A stretch of DNA of 64,000 nucleotides, taken from NCBI GenBank assembly GCA_009602735.1, contig WELA01006777.1, positions 14,637 to 78,636 on the forward strand, in the 5' to 3' direction. This stretch comes from Mesotaenium endlicherianum. Its lineage: Eukaryota; Streptophyta; Zygnematophyceae; Zygnematales; Mesotaeniaceae. The notes below the pieces were generated by a model. It saw only the letters and a list, made by a program, of their open reading frames with translations. It was not told where the DNA came from and ran no database searches. Both the position numbers and the translations under genes were made by a program. Positions within the stretch are counted from its first letter, which is position 1; each line of letters opens with the position of its first letter. This document shows, piece by piece, positions 22,568 through 34,711 of the stretch.

Positions 22568-24316
22568 TGCTGTGAAGTCTGAATTGGCCGTAGAGGCGAG
22601 CAACCCCATCATTTCTGGCCGCAATGTCTTCTTACGTCATCGTTTGCCAATGAGTATTACGTGTTTGCATATGCTTCCGTCTGCTCGCGTGTATGCGCGA
22701 TGGCGTCAAGCCAAACTTACTCGTCAACTTGTAGATGCCTAATTGCACTTAACGACAAATAAACGCCATGCATTTTTATCGCCCTTGAGCGGAATGGCCT
22801 TGCAGTTGCTCGATCACATATATGTACATGTGGGATTGACTGCCCGAACCAGGCCTATAGTTGAGCCAAGGTCGACACGAAGGTCTACCCTTCAGATTTT
22901 GACTGCCGTCATCCTACGGCCAGGAGCGAGAAGGTCTCAAGATGGACCCCAAGATGATTCGCACGTAGTTGGTGAAATCGGTCTAAGATTGATCGGCCCT
23001 TCTTTTTGGACTCTACTGGAAGTGCTTGATGGCACTTTAGAAGCAATTTGAATTTTGGAGTGCTTCGGACTCAGGAGTCTGGAAGGACTGATTTCTGAAA
23101 AGTACGCGTATGTGGCCCGTGTGACTACGTGGTAAGAGTACATTGTGGGCGGCTGTAATGATAACTGTCTACATTCAGCCTCCATGTGTGTATCGACACG
23201 TTACACAGGCGCCGCACTAAAATATGTATGCCTCAGAAATGTCAAAGAAAATATAAAAGCACTTGAATTGATCACTCCGTGCAAACATATGTGCAAGGAA
23301 TATATTCAGGCCCAATAGATTACCAAAATTAATAACAGCAACCCCAGACAACTTTGGTGAATTGGGTTTGGTTTCGCAGCGCGCACGCCGCACAGTGTCG
23401 AGCGTGACCATGCAGGTGAGTGCAAGCGTGCAAGCTGCGGAAATCATTCTGCTCAACGATCCTCCCTATATGCGATAAGCACAGAATCTGATTGTCGGTA
23501 AGCCTGTTCTACTTGATAGTACAACAGAGCAGGGCCCATATTTGGCTCGTGTCCCTATCCGGTCGCTAATGCCTTCTGCCAGACGTGCGCTGTTGTTAAC
23601 AGTTGTGCACACAGACGCACCCAGCAGCTTCAAGCAGCTTGGTTGGCAGCAGTTGGCAGCAGCACCCTGCAGCTTGGTTGTCAGTTGTTGTCAGCAGCAC
23701 CCAGAGCCGAACAAAGCCACCCATTCTCACCCTTTGATATTTTGAGATGTGAGTCTGTGCGATAAAGGACACTTTGCAAACACAATTTCCATGATTTCTC
23801 TGGTCCGCTACTAAAATCATCGTAAGTTCCCGTCTCAAGCGTCCCATTTCTGTAAATTCTGATAGATTTTGTTTGCTTGGAAGTTGGTACCCGCCTAGGT
23901 TGCTTCGACATACCCGTGGGGTAAGGTCCCGGGTTCCAGGGCCCGAGTTTACCCCCGGCTCTACGATGAGCTGCGGAGTCACCAAAGACATGCAAAAGAC
24001 ACGATAGAAAGAGTGCGACACCTAGTGCTTTCCAGCCAACCGGAGGTCGAAGGGCGCCGCTAGGATACGTCAATACCAGAGAGCCACATTGTCACCTCAA
24101 TGCTCTATAGTTCCCCAGTCGGCTGCCTCTTTCGGAAACAGTTCCACGAACATGGTTTGGAGTGGGAATAAAGTGAAGGCAGGCGTCTGGTTGGACATCT
24201 AAGTTGTGCAGCGGTATAGAACTTACGTAACGTAAAGCATAGAAAGGTGTTTGGCCTGTTTATATAGCTTGGTCACAGAGGATGCACACGTCTTGCACGT
24301 GACCTGTTCATCTATT
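22568..24316. other. No gene recognised; upstream region of the PHR-like gene
   Basis: Contains several short frames without recognisable domains. The last few hundred bases are the likely promoter and 5' UTR of the forward gene starting at 24317; no clear TATA box could be assigned. Confidence 0.35.
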
Positions 24317-27300
24317 ATGCCCTCGCTAGCATTGACTCCAGCTGCTTTTCCCCTCCAAGTAGGTATTCATTCAACCAGCAGATTAGGTTTAGCACCTAGG
24401 CCTGAGGACGATGGTGAGGTTATAGAAAGAGTGCGAGAGGATGTAAATAAGAGCGACAATGCTGCTTCTAGTAGAACTCCGTGTGGGGGTCGCAGAGGAG
24501 AACGACGATTACAAGTAACAGCAATGTGTGTTGATCAAGTAGGCATGCGACCTTCAGGTGAAGCCATTCCTAGTTTGCAAGCTGTACAGGAAGGTCAGGG
24601 TGGAGGCTCGGATAACAAAGCTGAGAAGAGAGGAGGTGGTATGTCAGCTGCTCCTAGGCTGCTACCCAAAGTCTCTGGGCAGAATAGGCCGCTTCTGCCC
24701 AAGGTGCCTCTGAGCATGGGCTGCGGTGCTCCTCTCTTTCGCGAGCACGTGCTGCCTTACCGCCCAGCAGCCCCTGCAAAAACTGCAGCAGGTTAGTTCC
24801 ACGTGCATAACTACTCCAGGCACGACCATGGAATATAACCCCCAAAACTCAAAAAAAAAAAACTCCAAAAAACTCCGAGCGCGGGGTATGCAGATTAAGT
24901 TTATGCAGGAGGTAGCTGGGGTGAGTGCCTCATTTTTGAGCTCGTTATCAAAACTGCATCCTTTGGGCTAGGGCCGTAGAAGTAGAAGGTATGCGTGGTT
25001 AGTCGGTCACATTGGAGGAAATGGGTGCAGACATATGGGTCTTACTGGACAGGGGAAGCATCGCTCGCTGGCTTGTGTATCCCCTGAAGGGAGGAAGTGA
25101 TGCTCTATGGGGGTGCTCTTGCTGTCTTGTTCTGCACGAAGGGGGCATGGCGGATCCTGCATCCAGGCAGTGGCTTTTTCTCAAGTCATGACAGTAGTCA
25201 ATCAGCTGCCTAGTGTCGTGGTTGTCGCGAGGACGTAGGACGTGGTTGGCAGTTCCTGTGGCGATGGTGTAACTTCACGCCCCACGCTGACATATGGGAA
25301 GATGTGTGGCCCGATGCGTTTCTGTCGCACACGTGGAGCATGTCTGGAGTGTGCGTGGTAAGTGACAGCTGTCAGGATAAGTGCATGCGGGGAAGCAGTC
25401 TGCGACGGAGTCGGCTGATGGGCGGTTCTTTTGGCTTCGTCCCGGTACCGGGCCTGGGGCGACGTACATATGTTCCTTCGGAACTGAGGAATCGAACCGT
25501 CTCGCTCTCTCTCTGCGTGTCTCTCTCTCTCTCCCCCCTCTATGTGCGCGTCACCGGCATGTGACATGAAAAATGGTCCGCTGGAGGCCGCCGTCAGCAG
25601 CTCGCCGCACGCGCATCTTTGTTCCTCCCTGCCCCTGCTTGTGTGAGAGGAGCTGACAGCTGGCTGGCTGCTGTCTGTGCGCCAGTGGTGCTGGCAGACG
25701 ACGCCGCTGGGGGCTCGCCAAGCAACGGCAGCAAGAAGCGCATCCGCTGGACCAAGGAGCTGCGCGAGCTGTTCCGGCGCGCCGTGCGCGATTTGGGAGG
25801 CCTGGACAAGGCCACTCCCAAGAAGGTGCTCCGCTCCATGGACTGGTCGGGCCTCTCCCTCTACCAGGTGGGTGGCCACCTCCTCCTCTCCTCTGCTATT
25901 AAACTCCAGCCCCGCTCGCCATGCTTGCTTGCCTGCTGGAGTCCTTCTGATCGTGGCAGAGGATATCTGGGTACTACACGCTGTTACCGCATGGAAAGTG
26001 TGAAAATTGACACTTGGCGGCATGGTGGGACTGGCAGCGCCGCACGTGGGCTCCCGCAATGGTGCTGCGCTCGCTGCACGCTCTGCCGGGGGACCATTGG
26101 CAGCGCGGGTGCAGAGCTCCTTATGGCTTGGGGATTATCTGCTGACAGCGATGACTCGAGTGCGTGTGGATGGACTGCGGGCGGCATGTGGCAGGTCAAG
26201 AGCTACCTCCAGAAGTTCCGGCTGACTCAGCACATGGACCAGGAGGGATCACTGACGGGGTCGAGCTCGGACGACGACGACATCGACAGCGCCAAGGACA
26301 GCGACACAGAGAATGTGCGGAAGGCGGAGGGCGTCAATCGGGGGGGGGCAAAGGCAGCAAGCAGCAGCTGCAAGGCCGGCAAGCGGGCGAAGTGGTCGCC
26401 GGCCGTTGTGCAACCAGAGGAGGAGGCGGAGGCGGAGGGGGAGGAGGTCGGGGAGGATACCACACTGGCGATGCAGCGCCACCTGGAGGTGATGCAGGAC
26501 GTGCAGAGCCTGCTGGAGGAGCAGTGCCTCATGCAGGTGGGTGCTCCCCCCGCCCCCCCCTCCTTGGCTGGCTGCCGGCGGTGCCCGCTTCTCACTTTCA
26601 CATCGTCCCTGCCGTAGAGTATTATGAGGCATCGCCTGGTTTGGCAGTGGTGTACAGTGGTGGTGAGGGAGCGTGCGTGCTGAGTGGCGTGCAGCTGCTG
26701 CTGCTTGTGGACGTGGGCAGGCCAAGATAGAGGAGCAGCACCGCAACCTGCTTAGCTTGCTGGCGCAGTCGGAGGCCATCGGATCTGCCGCATCTGGGGC
26801 CACCGCGCCGGTCGTGTCCGCCGTTACTGCCGCCTTTGGTAAGCATGCGGCCTGTCTCTGACTCTGGCTGAGACGACACCCCCCTAGGGTGCTGCTTGCG
26901 CTCTGTGGCACATCCACTCTAGCGTGAGATCATGCAGGAGCCTAGGGAGTGCATGCAGTTTGCCTCATGCTACCCTCCCTCTTCTGGCCCTGCTCCACCA
27001 AAGCTCGGAGATGAACGCGATTGCCATATGGCGGTGTCGGCGAGGCCATGACTCAGACCCACGCACGTCTCCGTCTGTCCTGCTTCCGGCTTCTTCTTCT
27101 CCTTCTTCTTCTTCTTCCTGTCCCCTCACCGTGCTGTGCTTGACTACGCTGTTTTGTGCGGAGCTGGCAGCCGCGACGGAATCCTCTGAGGTGCAGCCGA
27201 GCATGGCAATGGTACCTGGGCGGGATCCTCCGAGGTTGTCAGCAGGCACGTCTGCGCCCTCCACTATATCTCCGGCCTCGCTGTCTGCAGCAGTCTCCTC

Positions 27301-29776
27301 TGAAACCGGCGGAGTGTACCCGGCTGCCGGCGGCCAGGGAAGCATCCAGGAGCTGACAGGTGACGCCCGGAGCTTGGCGCGCTCTGACGTGGCAGGCGTG
27401 GCGCACAGCCCCTGCCTGAGCGGCTCCAGTCCCGGACCTGGCCCGGGCCTGGCCCCACCCCTAGCCTCTGGTGGTGGTGGGTCCCCGTGCAACCCTTCCC
27501 CTTCCTCCGGAGAGTTTCCCGGGGCTCAGAGATGGGGGCTGGCTGCTACAGAGCTGCGGAGAATGGAAGAAAAGGAGAGAAGGCTTCAGCACCCCGACGT
27601 GCGGCGGCGGCAGCGGCAGCACTTTGCGTGCCCGCCGCCTGCAGCTGTCAGCTCTCCCCAGCAGCAGCAGCAGCAGCAGAATCTTGCTGCCGCCGCCAGT
27701 AACAGCCCTGGAGGCAGAGGATTGGCGGTGGGCTCTCCGTCTGGCCTTCTGCCCTCCTCCTATCGTCAGCGTGAGCAGCAGCAGCAGCAGGCGGCGTTTC
27801 TGGCATCCCCTTGTGGCGCGCGACCAGCAGCGCTGCCAGGCTCCGGCTCCTCCGCGTGGAGGCCTTGCATAGTGCCGGCGCATGGAGGAGGCCAGCCATA
27901 TAGGGGGCTGCAGGTGGACGACGAGGACGAGGAGGATGGAGGCGAGGACATCCAGGTGCTGACTCATCCTCCATTCTTGGCCCACCATCAGGGGTGCCCG
28001 CTGCCGCAGCCGCTGGAACGAGGACCCCTCCCCCTTGCCAGTACCTGTGGGGGCCCCGTCATTGGCCAGCAGCAGGGCAGGCAGGGAGGGGAGGAGGAGG
28101 AGGCCGCGGCCCTGTATTCTGAGGACGTTCCCAACAACCAATATTACCTTCAGCACGATGACGGGAGCTTCAGTATGGCGGACCTGGACAGCATCATGCT
28201 TGGGACGGGCCACAGCGACCACCTGGGCAAGGGGGACAGCAGCGCACAGGGCTGGGGGGAGCAGCAGGGGCAGGGGCAGGGGCAGGAGCAGGAGGAGCAG
28301 GGGAGCTCAGAGCACGGCGCGATGAACTTCCCCGAAGCGCTGGTGCGCGAGAAGGCCATGGAGCTCGAGAGCATGCTGCGCCCTTCCTCCTCCTCTCCCC
28401 ACCTCCCAGGGTATGCGGGCCACCACGACGACGCCATCGACAGTGGTCTGCAGCAGCCTGCGCGCGGGGAGGCCCTGCGATCGCAGGTGCCTGCGCGTCG
28501 CTCCCTCCTTGCCCCCTCACTGGGCCATCTGCAGCAACACCAGCATCAGCATCAGCATGGAGATGGGGGCTTTGCCTCCCTGGTCCAGTGCAACCCCAGC
28601 AGTACCCCTGGCCATCCAGCTGGCCAGTTCCTGGCGGCCGGAAGCGCCAACCACTTGGTGCTGCCACAGCAGCAGCAGCAGATGCATCACGTCTTCAGGG
28701 CATCCGAAGGTCTTTCGGCCAACAACAGCCCCCTCTTATTATTGGATCCGTGGGGTGGTGCGACAGGAGCATGCGTTGAGAGCTCCCACTCACAGCTGCT
28801 GCAGAGCGTGTTGCCATCAGGTGGGGCTGGAGTTGGAGTACCTTTCATGCAGGAGCAGCAGCAGCAGCAGCAGCAGCAGAGGGCGTATGGAGCACCTGCT
28901 CATTGTGTCCCCCACGCGGGGCTGCCAGATCCAGGTGGCAGCCAGGCACCGGCCGTGATGGTGAATGGCGACAACAGCAGCAGCAGCCACATGATAGCGC
29001 AGCTTCACGGCGTGCTCAACTCTACGCCAGAGTCTCCGCTTCTGCCGCTGCAGCTGCTGCAGTACCAGGAGACTCTGCTGGTGCAGGCGCAGATGATGCA
29101 GGAGGCGGGCATGGAGCACGCACAGTCGCAGGCGCTCTTACAGCTCCTCAAGTCGTCGTTGGCTGCCATTGGTGCCCTCGTCAGCAACGCATCCGCCTCC
29201 CCCCAGGGCTGCCCTGCTGGCATGCAGTCGCAGATCCTGCGCCAGGTGGAGCTGATTCTCAGCAGCGGCGGCCTCACGGACCTTCTGCCACACGGTGGTG
29301 TGCTTGGTCAGCTCCTGGGCGCCCCTCCCGATGTGGCAGGGAAGGCCTGCATCAGAGCAGGGTCCGGCGCAGGTGCCGGTGAGAGGCACAGCCAGCGCCA
29401 CATGCAAGGAGGACGAGGAGGGCGAGACAGCGGGGCGATCCCTCTGGCGGGCCCCATCAGCATGGCAAGCAGCAGCAGCAGCAGCGGGAGCATGGCGGAG
29501 TACCAGGAGGCCGACAGTGGCCTCCTTGTTGGAGCTGCCAGGTTGACGGGGGCTGCTCCTGTGCCTGGCATGTTCATGCCCGAGTCCGGGTCTCTTTCGA
29601 TGCCTGTGCCTGTGCCTGTGCCACAACTTGAGACTGGTGCCACGCTGATGCCGTCGTCGCCACCGTTCAGGATGGGAGAGGAGGTGTTGGCAAGAGACGT
29701 CTACTCGGCCTTGCAGGTTGTGACGCAGGAGTGCCAGCAGCTGCTGATGCCCCTCAGCTCAGCACGATGGGATTGA
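24317..29776 (+). CDS. PHR/PSR1-type GARP MYB-CC transcription factor, five-exon model
   Basis: Predicted nuclear DNA-binding regulator of the phosphate-starvation-response family. Exons: 24317-24791, 25698-25867, 26195-26536, 26721-26838, 27171-29776 (1236 residues); all introns are GT-AG and phases match. The GARP domain (about 171-224) has RIRWTKELRELF, DKATPKKVLRSM, SLYQ|VKSYLQKFR, with an intron between YQ and VK. An acidic stretch and a basic KRAKW follow. The MYB-CC-like coiled coil (about 309-345) is LEVMQDVQSLLEEQCLMQ|AKIEEQ. The last exon (about 868 residues) is rich in Gln, Ser, Gly and Pro with poly-Q runs, as in algal PSR1. ATG 24317 is the first in the open frame of exon 1; exon 1 rests on frame and splice phase only. 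Odd: SHLQKYR is SYLQKFR, and residues matching the PHR1 K-H-R triad are Q316, Q319 and C326. Chance of misassigned family low; exon 1 less sure. Confidence 0.85.
25501..25540 (+). repeat. CT-rich microsatellite in intron 1 of the PHR-like gene
   Basis: Interrupted (CT)n run about 160 bases before the exon 2 acceptor. It may contribute polypyrimidine sequence or vary in length between individuals. Confidence 0.8.
27091..27118 (+). repeat. TTC microsatellite in intron 4 of the PHR-like gene
   Basis: (TTC)n pyrimidine run about 50 bases before the predicted acceptor at 27169-27170. It lies in an open frame that extends upstream of exon 5, so the frame alone would suggest a longer exon; I exclude it because a phase-matching acceptor follows. 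Confidence 0.75.
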
Positions 29777-30568
29777 GGAGGTGACTTGATGTGAAATGTA
29801 AAATATATATACTTCTTGTTATTTATGCAGAGGGGCTCAGTGCCTGGATAATGTATAAGTCTGTGGAGGGATCTGGTACAAAGCTGGTCAGATTCTCAAC
29901 TGGCTCTTCTAAGACGACAATGTCTTTCACTTTGCAATTATGCATTCTAGCTACTATATTATGTGGACAATGGACATTAGGTTCAAGTTGACTTGCATTC
30001 ACTCTTATATTAGTGATTGTGTTGCCCCTTTTCCTTGATGTGGACGACCAATGGCGATGTCGGGTCTCCAAGCGGGCTTGATTGTATCAAATACGAGTGC
30101 TGTGAAGACAGCGTCTTTATGTCTCAAGTGCACTTCAGCAATAAATTCCACTTGTGCCCATTGACCACGAGTGAGTTGGAGACTCAATGATTGGACTTTC
30201 ACCCAAGTTTAAGACTTAGTCAACCATCTCGGATGGTGGTTGTTCACAATTGAGCCTTCATGGCTATAGCCGCTCTTGAGATTCTTGAGAGAGTTTGTGT
30301 TGTTCTGTGGCGAGAGATTAACTTGCATGTGACAATTATGATCTCAAAAGACCCAAACCCATTCAATGTCTTAATAACTTAAGTGTCCTTTTGGTCAAAT
30401 ATTGCCAAAATATGCCAAATTATGCCAAATTTAGCTAGCAACTGCGCTACTTATGTACTACATAATTTAGTGTACTTAAGCCTACAATCCACTCATACAA
30501 TGTGGATGTGCATCAAATTGAGATGTCTCATCAAGCTCCACTTTGTTGCAGTGGGGATAGTTGTTAAG
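29777..30568. other. 3' flank of the PHR-like gene; no further gene seen
   Basis: Probable 3' UTR, then AT-rich DNA. Contains a perfect-looking hairpin CAACCATC/GATGGTGGTTG at 30221-30242 and three near-copies of 'atatgccaaat' at about 30400-30432. No coding region is supported. Confidence 0.4.
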
Positions 30569-31585
30569 GCTGGTTGTTATTAGGGTGTTAACTGCGCGTG
30601 CGGGTCAACGTTTGAATCAAGTCGAGCACCTAAGTGGACAATTTTGTTGAAAACTGCGAGAAGTTGTTGGAAGATGCTGGAGTGTTCCAGCTACGATGAA
30701 TTTAGCTCTTTGCAGAGTGGGACGTTAGTGGCGGATTGCTAGGCTCTAAGAAGATAAGATTGAGAAAGTTCTTGGAAGTTGAAGGCTAGAAAAGAGACGG
30801 CTCTGTCCTATTGGAAAGTGAGGCTTTTGTGTATTTCTTGAAGTCTTGAGAAGTCACCTACCATTAAGCAGAGTGCGTGTGTGCTACAAATATTCTAAAG
30901 TGTTGAATGTAGCCGTGAGGAAGATCCACACTTGGAATGAGATGCCAATTATTGACTAGCAAATAAGAGTAAGATTAACTAGAAGAGATCCAAAGTTTAA
31001 GCTAGGATCTTTTTGTGAATCTCGAAAGAGTAAAGACTCCCACGAAGGTGTGCCTTGGATTTTTGGAACTTTGCTACCTTGCATTGTTTAACAGCAGCAA
31101 GAAATATTTTTTATTTATTTTTATATTTTAATACTTTTGAGTATTTGTAGAGTAGTTTTGTGTGGATTCAAATGTGAATAGATACTCTAGTGACTTGGTT
31201 TATGTTCTTTGAACCTTCTAAGGCATTTTTGAGATCAGAAGAAGGGCCTAGAAGAAGTCCATGTGGCAAAAGTCAAATATGCCATTTTTAAGTCAAAAGG
31301 ACATGTATACATTATTCTAGAAAGAGGTGGCAAGTTTTGGGATGTGTTGGGTGCCAACACATGAACATGCACCTGCCTTGAAATTACTTTTGTAGCAAGT
31401 ATATAAACAAGAGCTAGAACATAAAGAGGCATTCTAGAATCACTCTTGTACTTGCCAAGTTTGAGAAATATATTAGCTTTCAAGAAACCATCTCCGTTTA
31501 AAGAGCTACCACTTGCAGTCAAAGATCCTTGTTTTTAATAAATATAAGTATTCTGTTTTACTAAGTACTTAATCTATCTGTTTCA
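30569..31585 (+). mobile_element. LTR of element D (left boundary uncertain)
   Basis: The right end is fixed by 'tttca' followed by the tRNA-iMet-type primer-binding site at 31592-31603. The left end is placed at a TGTTATTAGG by inspection only; there is no second copy in the window to test it. Confidence 0.5.
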
Positions 31586-33678
31586 TTGTAGTGATATCGG
31601 AGCTAGGCACTTTGGTAGCACAAGAAGATGGCCGATCCTCAAGACCAACAACAAGCTTTTGAAGGTAGCACTTCATCTCGAAGAGGCCCTCCTCTAGCGC
31701 TGACGGGAGAACACACTCAAGAAAACCTGCCACCACGCAAAGCACCACAAGGAGGAGCACCATCAAAACCTGTGGCAGCCGCTACAGCAAAGTTGACCCC
31801 ACCGCAAGGAATTACGGCAAATGAGTGTGCAGCCTTTTAAATGACCGTCATAACCAAGTGGGCTTGGCCATCTGTGAAGCAACCGTGCAAGTGTCAAAAA
31901 AGCGATGGCTGCCATGGCTGCCCCTATTGCAAGCAACGCTCCAAATCCAGCCTCGACTCCCGCACTCCACAAGAGCCTACAAGAGCAAGGAAACTCATCA
32001 AGCCCGGCAAACCCAACACTTTCAACCCCGGTAAACGAGCTAACCCGAATTTGTGGCTCTATCAAGTGGAGACGTACCTCGATTTCCTTGAAGCACCCGA
32101 GGAGGACTACGTTCCCTTTGCCATTACCTTGCTTAATAGAGTAGCGATATCATAGTGGCGTAACTATCATGCGGCTGTATATGAAGCTATGGCACACCCC
32201 GTGCCCGGCCAAGAGCCCCCACCATCATATGCAAGATAGGCAGATCCGTGAAGCCCTCAAGAAGCAATTCATGCCCATCAATGCGGGGAAGATTGCTTGA
32301 GGAGAGCTCCACCATCTGAACCAAACAACGTCCGTTCAAGAGTATACATCCGGATTTCACGCCCTCACTCTTGAGATTCCCAACATGTCTCTGGAGGAGA
32401 AGATTGATCGCTACATCTTTGGCCTCAAGCTCAAGGTGGCAAAGGAAGTGGAATTACGCGACTTGACGAACTTCTCAAAGATCATTGAAGTGGCCCAAAA
32501 GGTGGATACCTTGGATTTCAAGCATTCATTGCCTTCATCTTCACGGGCACCGACGACGCGTGTACGCAGCCCCTTCCACATCCAAATCTGGACCCACACC
32601 CATAGAAGTTGGAGTCATTAGGAGAAACCCCGCGGCTGCCCGGAAGAGTGAAAGACCCTCCAATGACACTTGAGATGCAGGAAACCAGGAAGGAGTGAAA
32701 GCAAAACTCTCCCCGGCTGAGAAAGAAGCTCTCATGACGGCTGGACTATGCTTTTATCATAAGGAGAAAGGCCATCGTGCACTCTCGTGCTTCATAAAGT
32801 TGTCGAAAAACGGACATTGCCGATAGGCGAGGAGCCTACCACCCCAAGACCCACTTCACGAGAAGACAACAAGCCAAGTGAGGTGGAGACCCCCGTCGAA
32901 GACGACGTTCTAGCTTCAATGAGTTTGGAGGATTACCTTGGAGGAGAGAAGGTCCACATCTTGGTGGATAGCGGATCTCAAGGCAACTTCATCGTTACAG
33001 ATTTTGCCACCAAGCACGTTATTACTATGCGACTCTTGAACACGACAAGCAGATTATGATGCTCGACGGATTCTCTTACACTACCCCTTCCAAGAAGACG
33101 TTCCCCTTGGCACTCTCTATCAAGTCCTTCAATGATAGAGTAGTGTTCTCCTCCATGCAATTGGAGAAGTACTACGTCATCCTAGGGACGCCTTGGTTGA
33201 CCAAGCACAACCCCGAAGTTGATTGGAGGAACGGTACCATCAAGATCAAGAACGACATCACTTCAAAAATCCGTATTTTGCGCGCAATCCAAAATATCCA
33301 GATCCAAGACACCAAGAAGTCAACACACGAGAAACCATTGTCCACCCTTCAACTCAAGAGACTTGTGAGGAAGGGACACGAGCTTCTTCTGGCCTTGATT
33401 ACACTAAAAGACATCAAGATAGACATTGAGAGTCGAGAACGTAGCCCCATCACTAAGGAGATACAAAAAGTCATGGAGGACTACAAAGAAGTATTCTCCC
33501 CGGAATTGCCCAAGGGCCTACCTCCCAAAAGATTCGTAGACCACAAGATAGAGTTGGAGCCCAAAAGCAAGTCCATCTCTTGGCCTACATTCAAGATGTT
33601 ATACACGGAGCTAGATGAAGGCAAGAAGCAAATCAAAGAGCTACTGGAACATAGCTTCATTCACCTAGCACGTCGCCA
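31586..33678 (+). mobile_element. Ty3/gypsy element D, gag-protease and start of RT, decayed
   Basis: Forward-strand remnant. After the primer-binding site comes a gag region (about 31628-32620, with NPNLWLYQVETYLDFL and LEEKIDRYIFGLKLKVAKEVE), a CCHC-like knuckle CFYHKEKGHRALSC (about 32750-32790), an aspartic protease (about 32950-33220, VDSGSQGNFI and VILGTPWLTKHNPEVDW) and the first part of RT (about 33440-33670). It then passes abruptly into A-family integrase sequence at about 33678. Several breaks; an old fossil, different family from A, B and C. Confidence 0.8.
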
Positions 33679-34711
33679 TTTGGAAGGACTTCCTTCCTTC
33701 CTTGAAAAATTTAGGAAAGCTTACCATTCTGACCCAACATTTGAGCCCAATCCAACTGATGGTGTGTCTTGCTACTACACTCAGCTGAAGGGAGGGGTCT
33801 CAGTAAACGAAACCACTTCAGGCGAACTGAACTTGATAATTTCTAGTAATTCGAAATTAAGGTTTTTACTACTGGGTCAGGCTCATGACAGTCTACTGGG
33901 TGGACATGTGGGACAAGCCAAAACTGTTGGCAAACTAGCAAAACACTACCACTAGGAAGATTTTTCTAGAGAGATCTTAAACATGATAAATCTTGTGATC
34001 TGTGTCAGAAGAATATTATAGACACACACCACCCGGGGGGTTATTGCAACCTTCACCTATTCTAACTGGGAGATGGGAAATTATATCAATGGATTGGGTG
34101 GTGATGCTATCTAGAACCACCAATGGGCATGATTTTATATTGGTAGTAGTGGATAAATTGACAAGAATGGTCATTTTTATCCCCACCACCGTCAAGGTAA
34201 CAACTCTCAAAACTGCAAGACAGTTCTACAACAATGTAGTATGCCAACATGGGCAACCCTCTAACATTGTTTCAGACCGAGACTCAAAGTTCACCTCCAA
34301 GTTCTGGAGGGCTTTAATAGGTTAATGGGAGTCAAACAACTCCTCAGCACAACAAACCACCCTTAGACCGATGGGCAGAATGTAAGAACAAATAGAGTTC
34401 TTCAAGAGGTGCTGGGAGCCTCTATTAATCAAAAACAAGATAATTGGGATAACTTGTTGCTCCAAATCCAATTCGTTGTCAAAAGTGCTGTCCATGCGTC
34501 AACGAAAAAGACTTCGTTTGAACTCAGTCTAGCTGGGTAGAGTCCTTAAGTTCCCCTTAGATGTACTAGGGGAATCATTGACTCACCCTGAGGGGATTGA
34601 CAATTCGGTGTCTGTATAGCTAACCCAGGAGTTTGCCGACACTCTGTCAGAAGTACAGCAAAAACTATATTTAGCACAAGAGATCCAACAACTATTCGCC
34701 AATCAATATCA
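33679..34711 (+). mobile_element. Decayed A-family pol fragment (integrase part)
   Basis: Matches the part of element A pol from the end of RNase H through the integrase core ([56 protein letters not shown]) and stops at about 34711 without the chromodomain or the third ORF. It joins directly to an A-family LTR. Several breaks; more diverged than elements A and the copy at 59112. Confidence 0.85.

Noticed and set aside
23681-24073. 130-residue reverse-strand frame with a hydrophobic N-terminus and an RIYRNG string (doublecortin-like?)
   Set aside because: Only one short resemblance, no conserved domain length, no splice support; could be chance in the upstream region of the PHR-like gene.
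24251-24316. Upstream extension of the PHR-like first exon
   Set aside because: The frame is open but begins with TTG; the first ATG is 24317, and nothing supports initiation earlier.
25202-26059. 285-residue reverse-strand frame
   Set aside because: Antisense shadow of GC-rich exons and introns of the PHR-like gene; no domain.
26924-27170. Upstream part of the open frame leading into the last PHR exon
   Set aside because: Contains a TTC microsatellite and a phase-matching acceptor at 27169-27170 ends it; treated as intron 4.
26249-28222. Several long frames antisense to the PHR-like gene, rich in Leu or Ala
   Set aside because: Mirror images of CAG and GC-rich coding sequence.
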